From Colocasia esculenta (Eukaryota > Streptophyta > Magnoliopsida > Alismatales > Araceae), in NCBI GenBank assembly GCA_014218235.1, contig CM024766.1, positions 19,131,346 through 19,195,345 of the forward strand: DNA of 64,000 bases, in the 5' to 3' direction. This document shows positions 1 to 10,670 of the stretch, piece by piece. Under the pieces are notes generated by a model that ran no database searches, was not told the DNA's origin, and saw nothing but the letters and a program-made list of their open reading frames with translations. Position 1 is the first letter of the stretch, and each line of letters starts with the position of its first letter. The position numbers and the translations under genes were made by a program.

Positions 1-1100
1 TAAACTGCGAGCGAATCTCGGCGCTGCCGGAACTGCCTGAGCCGGAGGAAGAGGAAGTCGCACTACCACGGCTACCCGATGGACGCTGGTAAGGTGAGGA
101 CCTGGAAGAGGCTCCTCCCTGCTACTGCTGCTGCTGCTGCTGAGGCTGCCAGGTCTCTCTGTCCAAGGCGGTGGCCTTCGCCACGGCCTCTCCCAAGGTG
201 GTACACAGTGTGCCGTCACACCCTACCTCAGGTCTGGTCTCAGTCCTGCTATGAACCTCTCTGCACACGCCGTTGATCGTGCCTGCGACATGAGGCACAT
301 ACCTCAACAACGGACAAACCTCTGGTGGTACTGCGAAACTGTGAGCATGGAACTGGTCTCGTCTCTCACGTCGAGCGTAGTCGGGGAAGTACTCACCATG
401 GAGACCTCCGAAAACCTCTGCCAAGTGATATGATCCAACCTCTGCCCCTGGAAGTGCGTCTGCCTCAGAACTCCACCACTTATGGGCTGCTCCCTTGAGC
501 TGGTACACTGCCAGTCGAACCTGGTCCTCCTCAGTGCACTCCATCGTCTCGAAGATGTGCTCCAGCTCATGGGTCCAGCTCTCTGCCTTGTCTGGATCAT
601 ACTCACCGTGGAACATCGGTGGCCGAAGGCGCAGGAACGTCTCAAGGAGATCGGTCCTGTCCTCCGTAACCGCCGTCCTCCGCCGCCCGGCCCGGGTACT
701 CCTAGTGCCCGACCGCTGCTGACGCTCTGGCTGCTCCACCTCTGGTTCTACCTGATGCTGCTCCGGTACCGCTGGAGAAGGTACCGGAAACTGAACACCT
801 GCTGCTGCCTGCCAGGGCTGGTATGCTCCCTGGTACAAGTTCCTAAAGAACTTCTCTATTAAGGGAAACCAGTCTGCGTACTGCTACGGCTGGGGCTGGT
901 ACTCCTGCTGCTGCTGCCCACCTGCCGCTGTTGCTGCCGTTGCACCCTGAGGCTATGCCACTGACTCGTCTGCCGATACCTCCTCTTGGACCTGCCCCTG
1001 TGCGGGCATCTCGGCCTCATCCTGCTGCTCAATCAACTGTCTAGCTTGACTACACCTACGTGGACCATATCCTACATGACACACAGCCAACAAGGGTTAA
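1..1100 (-). pseudogene. gag: G1 gag pseudogene (capsid region)
   Basis: Retrotransposon Gag capsid protein, which would assemble the virus-like particle. The clearest segment is 122-838, where the protein reads a Pro/Gln-rich N terminus, then the Ty3-type capsid core with TFLRLRPPMF, the ESWTHELEHIF helix and the landmark VYQLKGAAHKWW. Upstream the same frame continues to about 1100 through two TAG stops, with a Gln-rich stretch (QQQQ). Downstream, near 300-420, the frame breaks at least twice: pieces of the capsid C terminus (YHQRF) are read in another frame. A polyQ tract from a CTG/CAG repeat lies at 122-142, and a Ser/Gly-rich segment in a third frame at 1-120. No zinc knuckle is reached before the window edge. 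Not functional as it stands. Confidence 0.8.
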
Positions 1101-1188
1101 CAATACCACTCGGGCGGCTAGCAGTGTACTTGTACTACCGTTGGGACTTCCTGTTGCAGTTCAATCCATTACAAGTCCTGTCAGACTC

Positions 1189-1200
1189 GCTCTGATACCA
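1189..1200 (-). other. G1 primer-binding site (initiator Met tRNA type)
   Basis: The minus strand reads TGGTATCAGAGC, the complement of the 3' end of plant initiator tRNA-Met, two bases from the LTR end at 1203. This sets both the element's orientation and its LTR boundary. Confidence 0.9.
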
Positions 1201-1202
1201 AC

Positions 1203-3388
1203 TGTAACACCCGAGAACCCGGACCTCGGCCTACGCCGCGCGAGGACCCGATTTCGTGGTCGCCGCCCACGGATCCGGGGACCCGGAAGGGCTATAATCT
1301 ATGTCTAACAGGATATGTAATGGAAGTAACGTTCAACTGCTAAACTAGAAGCGTACAGGTGAAAACAGAAAAGAGAGCGAGACCGCTGTATGCTGCTCTA
1401 AGTACAGTCCCAATGCACACATGCTAGTACAAGTAAAAGGCAGGGGAAGAACAAGTCCCTTAGGGGCATACCCCGACGGTGACGTACACTGAAACAGGGG
1501 GAACCACTGCTAGCTACGGGGACCATGCCTACTGCCCCATCTCCTCCGCCCGGTGCGTGCCCTGCCGCTGCTGAGAAGTCTCATCTGAGAGAAGGAGGGA
1601 TGAGCTTCACAACAGAAGCTCAGTAGGGACTACCAATCTCCTACTGGCTCTAAACAGGCAGGAGAATATATAAATATATAAAATAAATGACAACAGTTTA
1701 TATCTTCTACCTACACCGGAAGGAAGTGCGGAAGCAAAACTACAACTAGCATGGTACGGAAGGTACACGCGATCGGAAACTCCGTACGACTACTCGTCGT
1801 GACCACCACACGGCTAGTAAACATAGATAGAGGGGGAACTCGCCTGGACAAAGAAAACTAGCTACGGAAGCACTACCACTAGTCACGGTCAGGTGCATCC
1901 ACCGACGTCTTATCCTCGACGGGGTCCTGACCTCACGTCTCATCACAGCGAGGGTAGGACTCAAGGTCACAACAGTAACCGCCATAGTCTGGCCGGATAC
2001 GGTCCCACGCCTGACCTCTCCAAACGGTTACGGGGCCATAAGGAGCGAGGCAGTGAGAGACGAAGGACTGGTGGCCTGCGGGGGTAGAATCCTAAACTGT
2101 CTCGGGTCCCAAACATCCACGAGAGCTCTGCAAGTGACTCACACGCCACGTCCCAACCACCGCTTTCCCTAAGCTCCAGAGTCCGCCTGGTGGCTGCCAA
2201 CTCGAGCGCACTCGTAGCCCGGAGTACTCCCTCAACAGGCTCCCGAGGATGGGGGTCCCAGGCAACGGTAACAACCTCTCACACAGGACGAGCCCTCAAG
2301 TGCCGAGCACCAGGCGAAAGACTAGTGTAGACGGTACTAGGGAACGAGCACAAGTGCCACGGTACAGCAAAACGAAACGGAAATGGTGTCAGGTGAAAAC
2401 CTCTCTCTCGGTCAATAATGCGACAGGGCGGGCCGTCGCGACCATGTCGCGATGCCCTAGCATGTCGCGACTTAACGCGACGCTCAGGAGCATCGTGACC
2501 ACGTCGCGACGGCGCGAGCAGGGTTCCGGAGCAGTCCCTCCGGAAACCTCCTCAAAACACGAAATACATTCACAAGGGGGAAGGTGATCATGCACAAATG
2601 TATTAAGCTATAATCCACCAAACCCCACGATCCCTCAAATCATGGATCTATGCTCGAAGGAAACCTCACTCAACTCGAGCATGGAGTTATCACACTCCCA
2701 AGCCCAACCACGAGGAAAAACCATGGTCTAGAGGGGAGGGGATCATGCTTAGGGAGGAGGGTCGGACATCCCTACTACCACGAAGAACGCACCCCGTTGG
2801 GGCCTTCTCGTAGGAATGGCCGTCTCCTCCTCGCACCGCACGCCACAAGCACGACCCTGCACGAACGGGACGACGCCTTCTTCAGTACGGCCGCCTCAAA
2901 CACGGGGGGGAGCGCTAAAAACCACAAGGGAGCTCCTAGGGGGCGAGAGGGGAGGAAGAGGAAGAGGAAGAAGAAGGGGGAAAATGGGGCGCGCTGTCGG
3001 TTTTAAACCGATGGCCCCTCAGACGCTGTCGTGATGCCCAAGAGCGTCGCGACCATGTCGCGACCGCCCGCCAAGTCGCGATACCAAAAGCACGGTCAAA
3101 CCTCGAAGACCGAAAAAGTAAACGCGACGGCCTGGCAGGCTGCGTCAACGCCGCACGACCCTGCCACCCGACACGACCGTTCTGACAGACAGGAAAGCGG
3201 TCAAGCCGTGTCAGAACACAGTCGCGACAACCAGGGGTGACACGACAAGGATGCGACGCTCACCCCCGTCGCGACACGAACCGCCAATCCTGTCGCGGCA
3301 GGCCGCTCTGGCGCGACCATGTCGCGGCCAGGGCGCCTGTCGCGACCTTGAGGACGGGGCCAAGGGCCCAAGGGGGCCGGGTCTTACA
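1203..3388 (-). repeat. G1 5' LTR (2186 bp)
   Basis: Bounded by TG/CA ends and by the primer-binding site. The right-hand half (2400-3350) is GC-rich and full of GTCGCGAC-type words. No gene is visible. Open frames inside it (for example on the minus strand at 1746-2274) have no recognisable protein and lie in repeat-rich LTR sequence. Confidence 0.82.
2449..3272. repeat. Cluster of 20-bp CG dyads in G1 LTR (GCGAC-N10-GTCGC)
   Basis: Inverted half-sites separated by exactly 10 bases occur at 2449-2468, 2477-2496, 3031-3050, 3060-3079 and 3253-3272. Half-sites are GCGAC/GTCGC with single changes such as GTGAT or ATCGT, as CG decay would give. Spacers do not resemble each other. Shorter GTCGCGAC palindromes overlap some dyads. 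Function unknown. Confidence 0.75.
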
Positions 3389-4049
3389 GAATGTGCTCTA
3401 TATGTCGGTGAATAGACAACCACACTGGAAGAGTGTAGATTGTTACAAGTGTTGGTGTTTATGGTATTTATAGGTGAAATATATGTATTTATAGGTGAAT
3501 GTGTAGTATTTATTGGTGAATGTGCTCTATATGTAGGTGAATAAACAACCACACTAGAATTGTACAGAGCTGTGCAAGTGTTGGTCTTTAAGGTAGATGT
3601 ATGTGGAATGTCAGTATTTATAGGTGAATGTTTGCATTTATAGATGAATGTGCAGTATTTATTGGTGAATGTGTTCAATATGTAGGTGAATAGACAAACC
3701 ACACTGGAAGAGTGCAGATTGTTGCAAGTATTGGTGTTTATGGTATTTATAGGTGAAATGTATGTATTATAGGTGAATGTGTAGTATTTATTAATGAATG
3801 TGCTCTATATGTAGGTGAATAAACCACCACACTGGAAATGTATAGAGCTGTGCAAGTGTTGGTCTTTAAGGTAGATGTATGTGGAATGTCAGTATTTATA
3901 GGTGAATGTTTGTATTTATAGATGAATGTGCAGTATTTATTGTCGAATGTGTTCTATATGTAGGTGAATGGACAACCACACCGGAAGAGTATAGATTGTT
4001 GCAAGTATTGGTGTTTATGGTATTTATAGGTGAAACGTATGTATTTATA
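3389..4049. repeat. Satellite-like tandem array, about 278-bp unit
   Basis: About 2.4 copies of an AT-rich unit. The landmark ACACTGGAAG (third copy ACACCGGAAG) falls at 3422, 3701 and 3978, giving steps of 279 and 277 bp. Each unit holds two diverged halves of about 137-139 bp, marked by CTATATGTAGGTGAAT, so it looks like a dimeric higher-order repeat. Short TATTTATAGGTGAA words recur throughout. It lies between the LTR ends of G1 and G2, so both elements may have inserted into a longer array. No coding content is credible. Confidence 0.85.
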
Positions 4050-5160
4050 TGTCACGTCTCGAGAATTACGCAGCATAAATATTTGATAATTAAAGTCGAT
4101 ATTTCGAGACGTGAGCAGTCGGTAAATAAGCCTCTAGCTAGCGAGCACTAAATGTGTATCAACACAAACATCATAATAGGACTCAAATAATGAACTCATC
4201 AAAGCTTGTATTCTTATCTCCAACTCATTATTTCATAATATAACTAATACAACTCTTTCAATATTGAGTAAACAGGACTAAGACTAATAAAAGGAAAGTA
4301 CATATTTTCTTACTTCCTACTATCAATCTACTCTCAAGGTAAACTATGGATAACACATTGTTGAATGCTCATCACTCGGATGCATTCCATCTCGATTGGT
4401 CTTCCTCTGAACTTCATAGTCACCTAGGGGTTAAAAGTAGGGAATGAGCAAACTAGCCCAATAGGATTTATATCTCAATGTGCTGGCAATGATACATGTG
4501 ATTAGCAATTTAGAACTAGGTAAGCATGATTATCAAGATAGGCATGTGCAAATAAAACTCATTAAACACGTTACATGAACAAGATAGATTGAACAATAAT
4601 GATGGAGCAAGTTCTGGAATAAGATAACAAGATAGAACTAGCAGTAGATCACTTTACACAAGCACATACGTTACACTTGATGTCACTAGTTTGCAAGAAC
4701 AAAAGATATCATTAATTGCAATAAATGCAGGATGGCCATATCACGCAAGCAAGCAAGCACGAGCACGATCATGTAACACTAATGAAGCACGAAGACACTA
4801 ATATACACTAAGGAAAGGTCCACCTTGAAATGCACAATAGGACACGTGTATGTGGTTATTGTATCTAGTATTCAACACGCAAGTACTCCCAGCATAGATG
4901 CAACACCACTAATCATTATACCCCATGGTTAACATTATATTTATGACTCTTCGTCATTGGGGCTAGATTGGAGCCCTTGGACACTCGTCGTGCCCGGTCA
5001 GCATCTCACTTAATTTCAAATGTAGATACCCATAGTCATTAATGGCCAATAAGAGTTTCAAGATGTAAGTAATTGAAATGTCATGTTCATAATGATGATG
5101 TCAAGAAGTAACAAGTAATGTGAACATGATTTCATGATAGTAATAGTCAAGAGATAATTT

Positions 5161-5554
5161 CGGCAGCATAATGACGCGATATATACTTTAGTTATCTCTT
5201 TACATTAATGGCTTAAGTCACGATTATAAATCCACACTCACGAGAACAAGATAGAGAGGAAGTGCATTCTATCTCCAGGGAACTTCAATGTACAACCCAA
5301 CTCGGTCTCCATGAGGGAATCCACGGAATACGGAGAATTATAGTTATCTCTTTACATTAATGGCTTAAGTCTCGGCAGCATAATGACGCGATATATACTT
5401 TAGTTATCTCTTTACATTAATGGCTTAAGTCATGATTATAAATCCACACTCACGAGAACAAGATAGAGAGGAAGTGCATTCTATCTCCAGGGAACTTCAA
5501 TGTAGTACACCAACTCGGTCTCCATGAGGGAATCCACGGAATACGGAGAATTAC
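5161..5554. repeat. Tandem duplication inside G2 LTR (unit about 212 bp)
   Basis: The segment starting CGGCAGCATAATGACGCG at 5161 is repeated from 5373 with few changes, including the AACAAGATAGAGAGG and CTCGGTCTCCATGAGGG landmarks. A 30-bp piece (TAGTTATCTCTTTACATTAA) occurs a third time at the junction near 5340-5370. Confidence 0.9.
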
Positions 5555-6007
5555 GGATGTCTTAAGAGAAAGGTCACTAGACTACCGATATGGAAGAACG
5601 GCCCGGCCGTGAGTTTCCAATCCCCTAAGAAAAGGCTGCCTATAGGTGCAAGTGTGTAGTGTAGTACGTGTCTCAATCCACATTCCATCGGTTTAAAACA
5701 ACGCGGAAAGCAAGTAACATGATGACATAAGATTGAAACATGCACTTAACTAGACATGATTTGTAGTATTTTAAGATACCAATTAATCACTTTAACAAGC
5801 TAGGAAAGCAAGATGATCAATCAATAGTTTGCAAGAATAGATCATATCATTAAGAGAAAATAGCATAAGCTTTCATGTTGTTATGTCTTTTTCATGGGTT
5901 AATAGCTTTTAAGCCGCTGAACAAACTACATACACTTACAGAACCATGACATGCAAACCTTAAACTTTAGATCATGCAAAATAGGTCTCGGGTAGGCCTT
6001 TAAATCA

Positions 6008-6417
6008 GCGACGAACACATTTGTCGCATTTAAGAAGACAGTACACAATTCTAAAACACGAAATTTTGTAAAGGATCAAATCGTGACGGTCTATACTGTC
6101 GCCTTTAGGTTTAAAACGTGACGGTCCTGTCTGTCACGTTCATAACGGGACAGGCATCGTGTCACAATCACCCTTGAATCACGATGTATCGACACGTCGT
6201 GTTCAAGAGGTGTTTTCAAAATAATAATATAAAAACAAGATGAAAACTGCGAGCAGGAAAATGGTCTGAATCGCGACGTGAGGCTACATCGCATTCATGC
6301 ATGCCACAGAAATCCACGCGGCACATAGTTTGAGGTGTCAGATCAGTCAAGTCAAAGGCAAAATCATGACGTAGGGTATGGTCACATTTAGTTGAATGCG
6401 ACGGTCTTGTACGTCGC
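6008..6417. repeat. Cluster of 20-bp CG dyads in G2 LTR
   Basis: Half-site, 10-base spacer and inverted half-site at 6008-6027, 6083-6102, 6118-6137, 6273-6292, 6366-6385 and 6398-6417. Half-sites vary as GCGAC, GTGAC, ATGAC against GTCGC, GTCAC, ATCGC. The spacing is constant although the spacers are unrelated. Confidence 0.78.
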
Positions 6418-7573
6418 GTTCATGCAAAGAAGAACGTGACGTCTGGTGTGTCGTCGCGTTTCATGTTCTTGCCCGAAAATGATGAAAACTGTACCACAAT
6501 GCATACAACACTTATATCTCATGATCTGGTGCTCTTGGGACAAAAGCATGAACATGAAACTTGTTGGGGACAGGGAGTAGGGAGAGAATTATGGATTTGG
6601 TTTCACATGATTTGGTCTCAGGATGAGTGAGAACCAACATGAACATAAAACGTCCTAGACATGCACGACTTTGGCAAAACACTTAATACTCCATGTATAC
6701 TCAATAAAAATTGCATAAAATGCATGCATGTGAAAGTAGACTCAATGAACTTCATGATGGTATGTGATTTGCTTAGGTTTAGCCCGAGATAACCTACCTT
6801 TGACTGAGATTAAGAGAAGCCTTCTGCAGGTCGATGCAGAATGCAGGTGGGGAAGAAAAGCTCCGGTTGGGGGCGATTTCCTCCTCCTATGGTGCTCAAG
6901 CTATGCTACTCACGACCCCAACTGTTGGTAAACTCATCCCTAAGGGTTTTGGGAAGAGTATTTAAGCATCTAGGGTTTCTAGGAGTCTAATGTGTATAGG
7001 AAAGAAGGGTTGCGGTTTTGGGTACCACCTTCCAAGTTTTGATGATTTCTCACCCAATTAGAGTGTGTAAGGCTTTAGGAAGGTTCATACCATGGCTAGG
7101 CACAAATTGGGTTGCTAATTTAAGGCTAATTGCCTTAGGATTTGCTCCTTGCCTCTTCCTATTTCAGCTCAATTAGGGTTATGAATTTCCATGCATTTTT
7201 CTTGCTTGATTTTATTCTTGGGCCAAAAGTTGTCCATTGGCCCAAATATGATAATGGGTTGTCAATACATATTTTCAAGTCTCTTCATATTTTGTATTTA
7301 ATTTATGATCACGTTATCCACCATGAAATAGATTTTTGATTTATTCCTATTTACGATAAATAGTCACTATGCATCATAAACTGGCCTCGGATTTTCATTG
7401 CATGAATTTCCTGGTGGGTCATTTGGAAATATGTTTGGGTTGAACTATAGTTTTTATGAAATCTTTCGATGCGCTTGTGTGTTATATGATATGGTACATA
7501 TGTGTCTACTATTTTCGATAATGTGGAAATCTTTTCAATTCCAAAAAAATTAAATTATGAATTTTTCGGGGTG

Positions 7574-8629
7574 CTACACCCTCCTCCACTTAAGAGAATT
7601 TGGTTCCAAAATCATAGATAGGATTGAGGTGTACTTACTTGTGAATAACTCTGGGTATCTTTTGCGCATCGCTTCTTTGGTTTCCCAAGTGTCGTCTTCT
7701 TCCAAGCGTTGATTCCATCTAACCCTTACCAGTGGGATGACCTTGTCCTCAGTTGACACAGTTTCGAGTCCATGATCTCAATTGGCCTTTCCTGATAGGT
7801 TCCGTCTTTGTTGAACTCCAGAAGTTCATATTCTATGACGTGATAAGGATCACGTACATATTTCTTCAGCATTGATATGTGGAACACGTTGTGTATTCCA
7901 TCAAGTTGTGGTGGTAATGTCAGGGGATATGCTACTTCACCCACTCTTTCGAGGATTTCAAAAGGACCGATGAGTCTTGGTGACAGCTTTCCTTTAATTC
8001 CATACCTTCTAATTCCACGGCCTGGAGACACTTTTAAGAACACATCATCACCAACCTGAAATTCCAAGTCTCTCCTTCTATTGTCTGCATATGCCTTCTG
8101 CCTTTGTTGTGCTACTACCATTCTTTCTCTGATAAGCTTTACCTTCTCCATAGTTTTCCCTTATCATCTCTAGTCCTAGCAATTATTTTTCACCAACTTC
8201 ATACCAGCAGATTGGAGATCGACAACTCCTGCCATAGAGTGCTTCAAACGGTGCCCATTGTATGCTAGCTTGGTAAATATTGTTGTAGGCGAATTCCACA
8301 AGGGGTAAGTGTTCATGCCAACTACCTCCAAAGTCTAGAACACAGGCTCTAAGCATATCTTCAATCACATGGTTTGTTCTCTCCGTCTGACCATCGATTT
8401 GCAGATGGAAAGCCGTACTGGAGTCCAGTTTAGATCCCAAGGAATAATGTAGTCCTTTCCAAAAATGGGATGTAAATCTAGGGTCTCTATCAGACATGAT
8501 AGACACTGGTACTCCATGTAGTCTAACAATTTCTTTCGCATACAAAGCGGCCAGAACATCAACTGTCCACTTGTTCTTTACTGGCAAAAAGTGGACGGAC
8601 TTGGTCAAGCGGTCGACGATCACCCATAT
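7574..8629 (-). pseudogene. pol: G2 pol pseudogene: integrase core end plus chromodomain tail
   Basis: C-terminal part of a gypsy polyprotein; integrase would insert the cDNA and the tail would guide it to chromatin. Read on the minus strand: the integrase core from 8629 (IVDRLTKSVHFLPV, then SDRDPRFTSHFW with the second catalytic Asp, then QTERTNHVIEDML with the catalytic Glu), the VEFAYNN and FEALYGR signatures, then at 8151-7726 the C-terminal fold (FQVGDDVFLKVSP, KGKLSPRLIGPF, VFHISMLKKYV), and at 7759-7574 a chromodomain-like end (RWNQRLEEDDTWETKEAM, RKRYPELF). A stop and frameshift near 8183-8151 and a one-base shift near 7755 break it. The first catalytic Asp lies beyond the truncation. 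The tail supports a Tekay-like chromovirus. Confidence 0.88.
7579..7591 (-). other. G2 polypurine tract
   Basis: The minus strand reads AAGTGGAGGAGGG immediately before the 3' LTR, the usual plus-strand primer of Ty3/gypsy elements. Confidence 0.8.
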
Positions 8630-8674
8630 TGTAACGTCGCGATTTTTCGGATCTGTGTATAATGGGTCCGGTGT
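8630..8674 (+). repeat. G3 LTR fragment, left piece
   Basis: Starts TGTAACGTCGCGATTTTTCG inside the G2 integrase frame and is cut after 45 bp by S1 (TSD GGTGT 8670-8674). It continues at 19741. Called an LTR from its TG start, its CG-dyad continuation and its position; the 3' end is not seen. Confidence 0.6.
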
Positions 8675-8769
8675 TGTAAGGCCCTCAAATTCTGTGTATA
8701 TAATATTTGTTTAATTTTGTGCATATGTGTCTGTTTGATGTTTTTGTGTTCTGCCGAAATCCCTATTTA

Positions 8770-9594
8770 ACGTCAACATCTCTTGACGTTAAGAGCATGT
8801 TGATGGGAACTTTTGTGCCATTGACTATGTGGCCAGAGGATCTAGACGTCAACATCGATGAATGAACGCCATTTCTCTGTTGACGGTAGCTATATGGCCG
8901 TCTACTTCTCCAGTTGTGTTTGGGATTCCAGATTTAGTTGACGGTAGCTATATGGCCGTCTACTTCTCCAGTTGTGTTTGGGATTCCAGATCTGACGGTC
9001 CCGTTTTCTCTGGAATTCATTTAGGAAACGTATCCCTCAATGGTCAGGACTCCTAATACCTAGGTTTACCCTGACTCTTAGCCTATTTAACCTAAACATC
9101 TCGGTTAGGGTAGGCCCTTTGGTTCAGAAGGAGATTTCTAGGCTTTGAGGTGAGAAAAGGCAGACTTTGAGAGGCTTGATCCGGCGTTTGGGAGGCTTCA
9201 CCGGCAATGTTCTTCGACTGGAAGACTCTTCTGGAGGTGAAGAGCTCTCCTAACTCCGAGAGATCATCTGTGCTAGCGTAGAGATCGGATTTAGGCGGAG
9301 AGCATCACCTTCTTGGCTTGGCCGAGGAGGGCTTCATCGCCAAAATTTGATCTTCTGAGGTTTTTCCAAAGGCAAGTAACTTACGGGTTTCATCCCTAGA
9401 CATATCCCTAGAGTTTAGGTATTTTTACAGATTTTAAAATCGTGTCCTAGACCGCCAAATTCTATGTTTTTCTGTGGTCGGTCTACACTTTTCTGCAGAC
9501 AGGAGGTTGACGGAAACCTTATTGCCGCCAAGTTCATGAGTTAACGACAATCTATTGTGCCGTTAACCCACCCTGACGGCAAGACCCTTGCCGC
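8770..9594. repeat. 20-bp CG dyads in S1 (ACGTC/GACGT and GACGG/GCCGT)
   Basis: Dyads with a 10-base spacer at 8770-8789 (ACGTC..GACGT), 8882-8901 (GACGG..GCCGT), 9544-9563 (ACGAC..GCCGT) and 9575-9594 (GACGG..GCCGC). The geometry is that of the other chromovirus LTRs here, with different half-site letters. Confidence 0.72.
8881..8992. repeat. 58-bp tandem duplication in S1
   Basis: TGACGGTAGCTATATGGCCG and the following bases up to TTGGGATTCCAGAT occur at 8881 and again at 8939, nearly identical. Each copy carries one complete GACGG-N10-GCCGT dyad. Confidence 0.92.
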
Positions 9595-10670
9595 CAAGTT
9601 CATCTGATTCTTACAAAATTATGTGGTTAATCTCTATGATTTGATTTTCAGATTTTTGGATATTTGCACATGTTGTAAAATTGATGAATGTTCAGTTATT
9701 GTCTTTAGAACAAACCATGATTTATGTAAATTTTTTGATTATCACATATAATAGAATTTCTGTTATGGGGGAAATATGAATGTTTTGATGGTTTAAATTC
9801 TCAACAAATAGAATTGATGCATGAAATTGTTACAGAAAATTTTCATGACTTAGGGCTACTATTTAATGTTTTGGAACTATGAGATCCGATTGTTACTATC
9901 TATCATATTTAAATTGAATTATCATATTAAATTGCATGAAATCTCTGTTAAATGTTAAAAATAGAATTACTACCATGAAAATTCTAAAAAAATAGCCATA
10001 TGATATATTCCATGCATAGGGTTTATGGTTAAACTTTGGGATTGTTTTGATAACCGTAGGTACTATTTGTAGTTATAAAAGGTATTAAAGCCATATTAAG
10101 CACGATTGTTTAAGAAAATGTATTTTTAGTGATTAGCAGCATGTTTAGGTACCATTATGCATGATTTAATACTATTAGACAGTCATGATGGTTCACTAAA
10201 CTGAAGTATATGTGTTTAAATAGTATGCATGTGAATGGACCAATAAGTGTATGTAAAATGATGTAATCATGTGATCAATTGAGATAATGTGTTTATGTGA
10301 AATATGTGCTGAAATTGACACTGCTTATGGGAAGGCTCAATGTGTATGTGATATCCTGTGGGCATCAGGATGAAATCTGGAGGTGGACAAGTACCACTGG
10401 TTAGGGTGGAGAGGGCTTCTCCCGTTCTGTGTAGTACCAAGATTCGTCACTATAATGCCTAGGTGACGGGTATGGTTATGTGATATGTGTGTCCTTCTTT
10501 ATGGTGGTTCGGACTATGTGTCACAGAAATAATGTGTAAAGTGTGAAATATGTGTAAATGTGCAAAGTGTTCATGTGAAAGTGATGTGTTAATGTGCTAC
10601 CATGTGAAATGAGTGAGACCATGTGAATATGTTTTATTTTGTTAAAACATCAAGAAAAGATGTGATTATG

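Larger units (their letters stand above)
1..3388 (-). mobile_element. G1: partial Ty3/gypsy LTR retrotransposon
   Basis: The 5' part of a minus-strand gypsy element: 5' LTR (1203-3388), Met-type primer-binding site (1189-1200) and gag (about 1-1100). Protease and the rest of pol would lie left of the window. On the minus strand the LTR starts TGTAAGACCC and ends GTGTTACA, i.e. TG...CA ends. The expected target-site copy is GAATG at 3389-3393, but its partner is outside the window. The gag layout fits a chromovirus; without pol the clade is an inference. Confidence 0.85.
4050..7578 (-). repeat. G2 3' LTR (3529 bp)
   Basis: On the minus strand it starts TGTAGCACCCCG directly after the purine tract and ends GAGACGTGACA. 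It is unusually long, partly because of an internal tandem duplication (5161-5554). AT-rich and without coding potential. The CG dyad cluster lies at 6008-6417. Confidence 0.78.
4050..8629 (-). mobile_element. G2: truncated chromovirus (Tekay-like), minus strand
   Basis: The 3' end of a minus-strand gypsy element: the end of pol (7574-8629), purine tract (7579-7591) and 3' LTR (4050-7578). The integrase frame is interrupted at 8629/8630, where an LTR starting TGTAACGTCG (G3) begins. If G3 inserted there, the 5-bp target copy is CATAT (8625-8629). The rest of G2 is not seen in the window. The expected target copy on its outer side is TTATA (4045-4049). Confidence 0.82.

Noticed and set aside
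3211..3702. 163-codon minus-strand open frame
   Set aside because: It lies in the satellite-like array and LTR edge; the Thr/Asn/Pro-rich translation simply mirrors the tandem repeat.
4050..7578. G2 LTR region as host intergenic DNA with a gene between 4100 and 7500
   Set aside because: Bounded by TG/CA ends and a purine tract, contains the LTR dyad cluster, and all open frames are short and motif-free.
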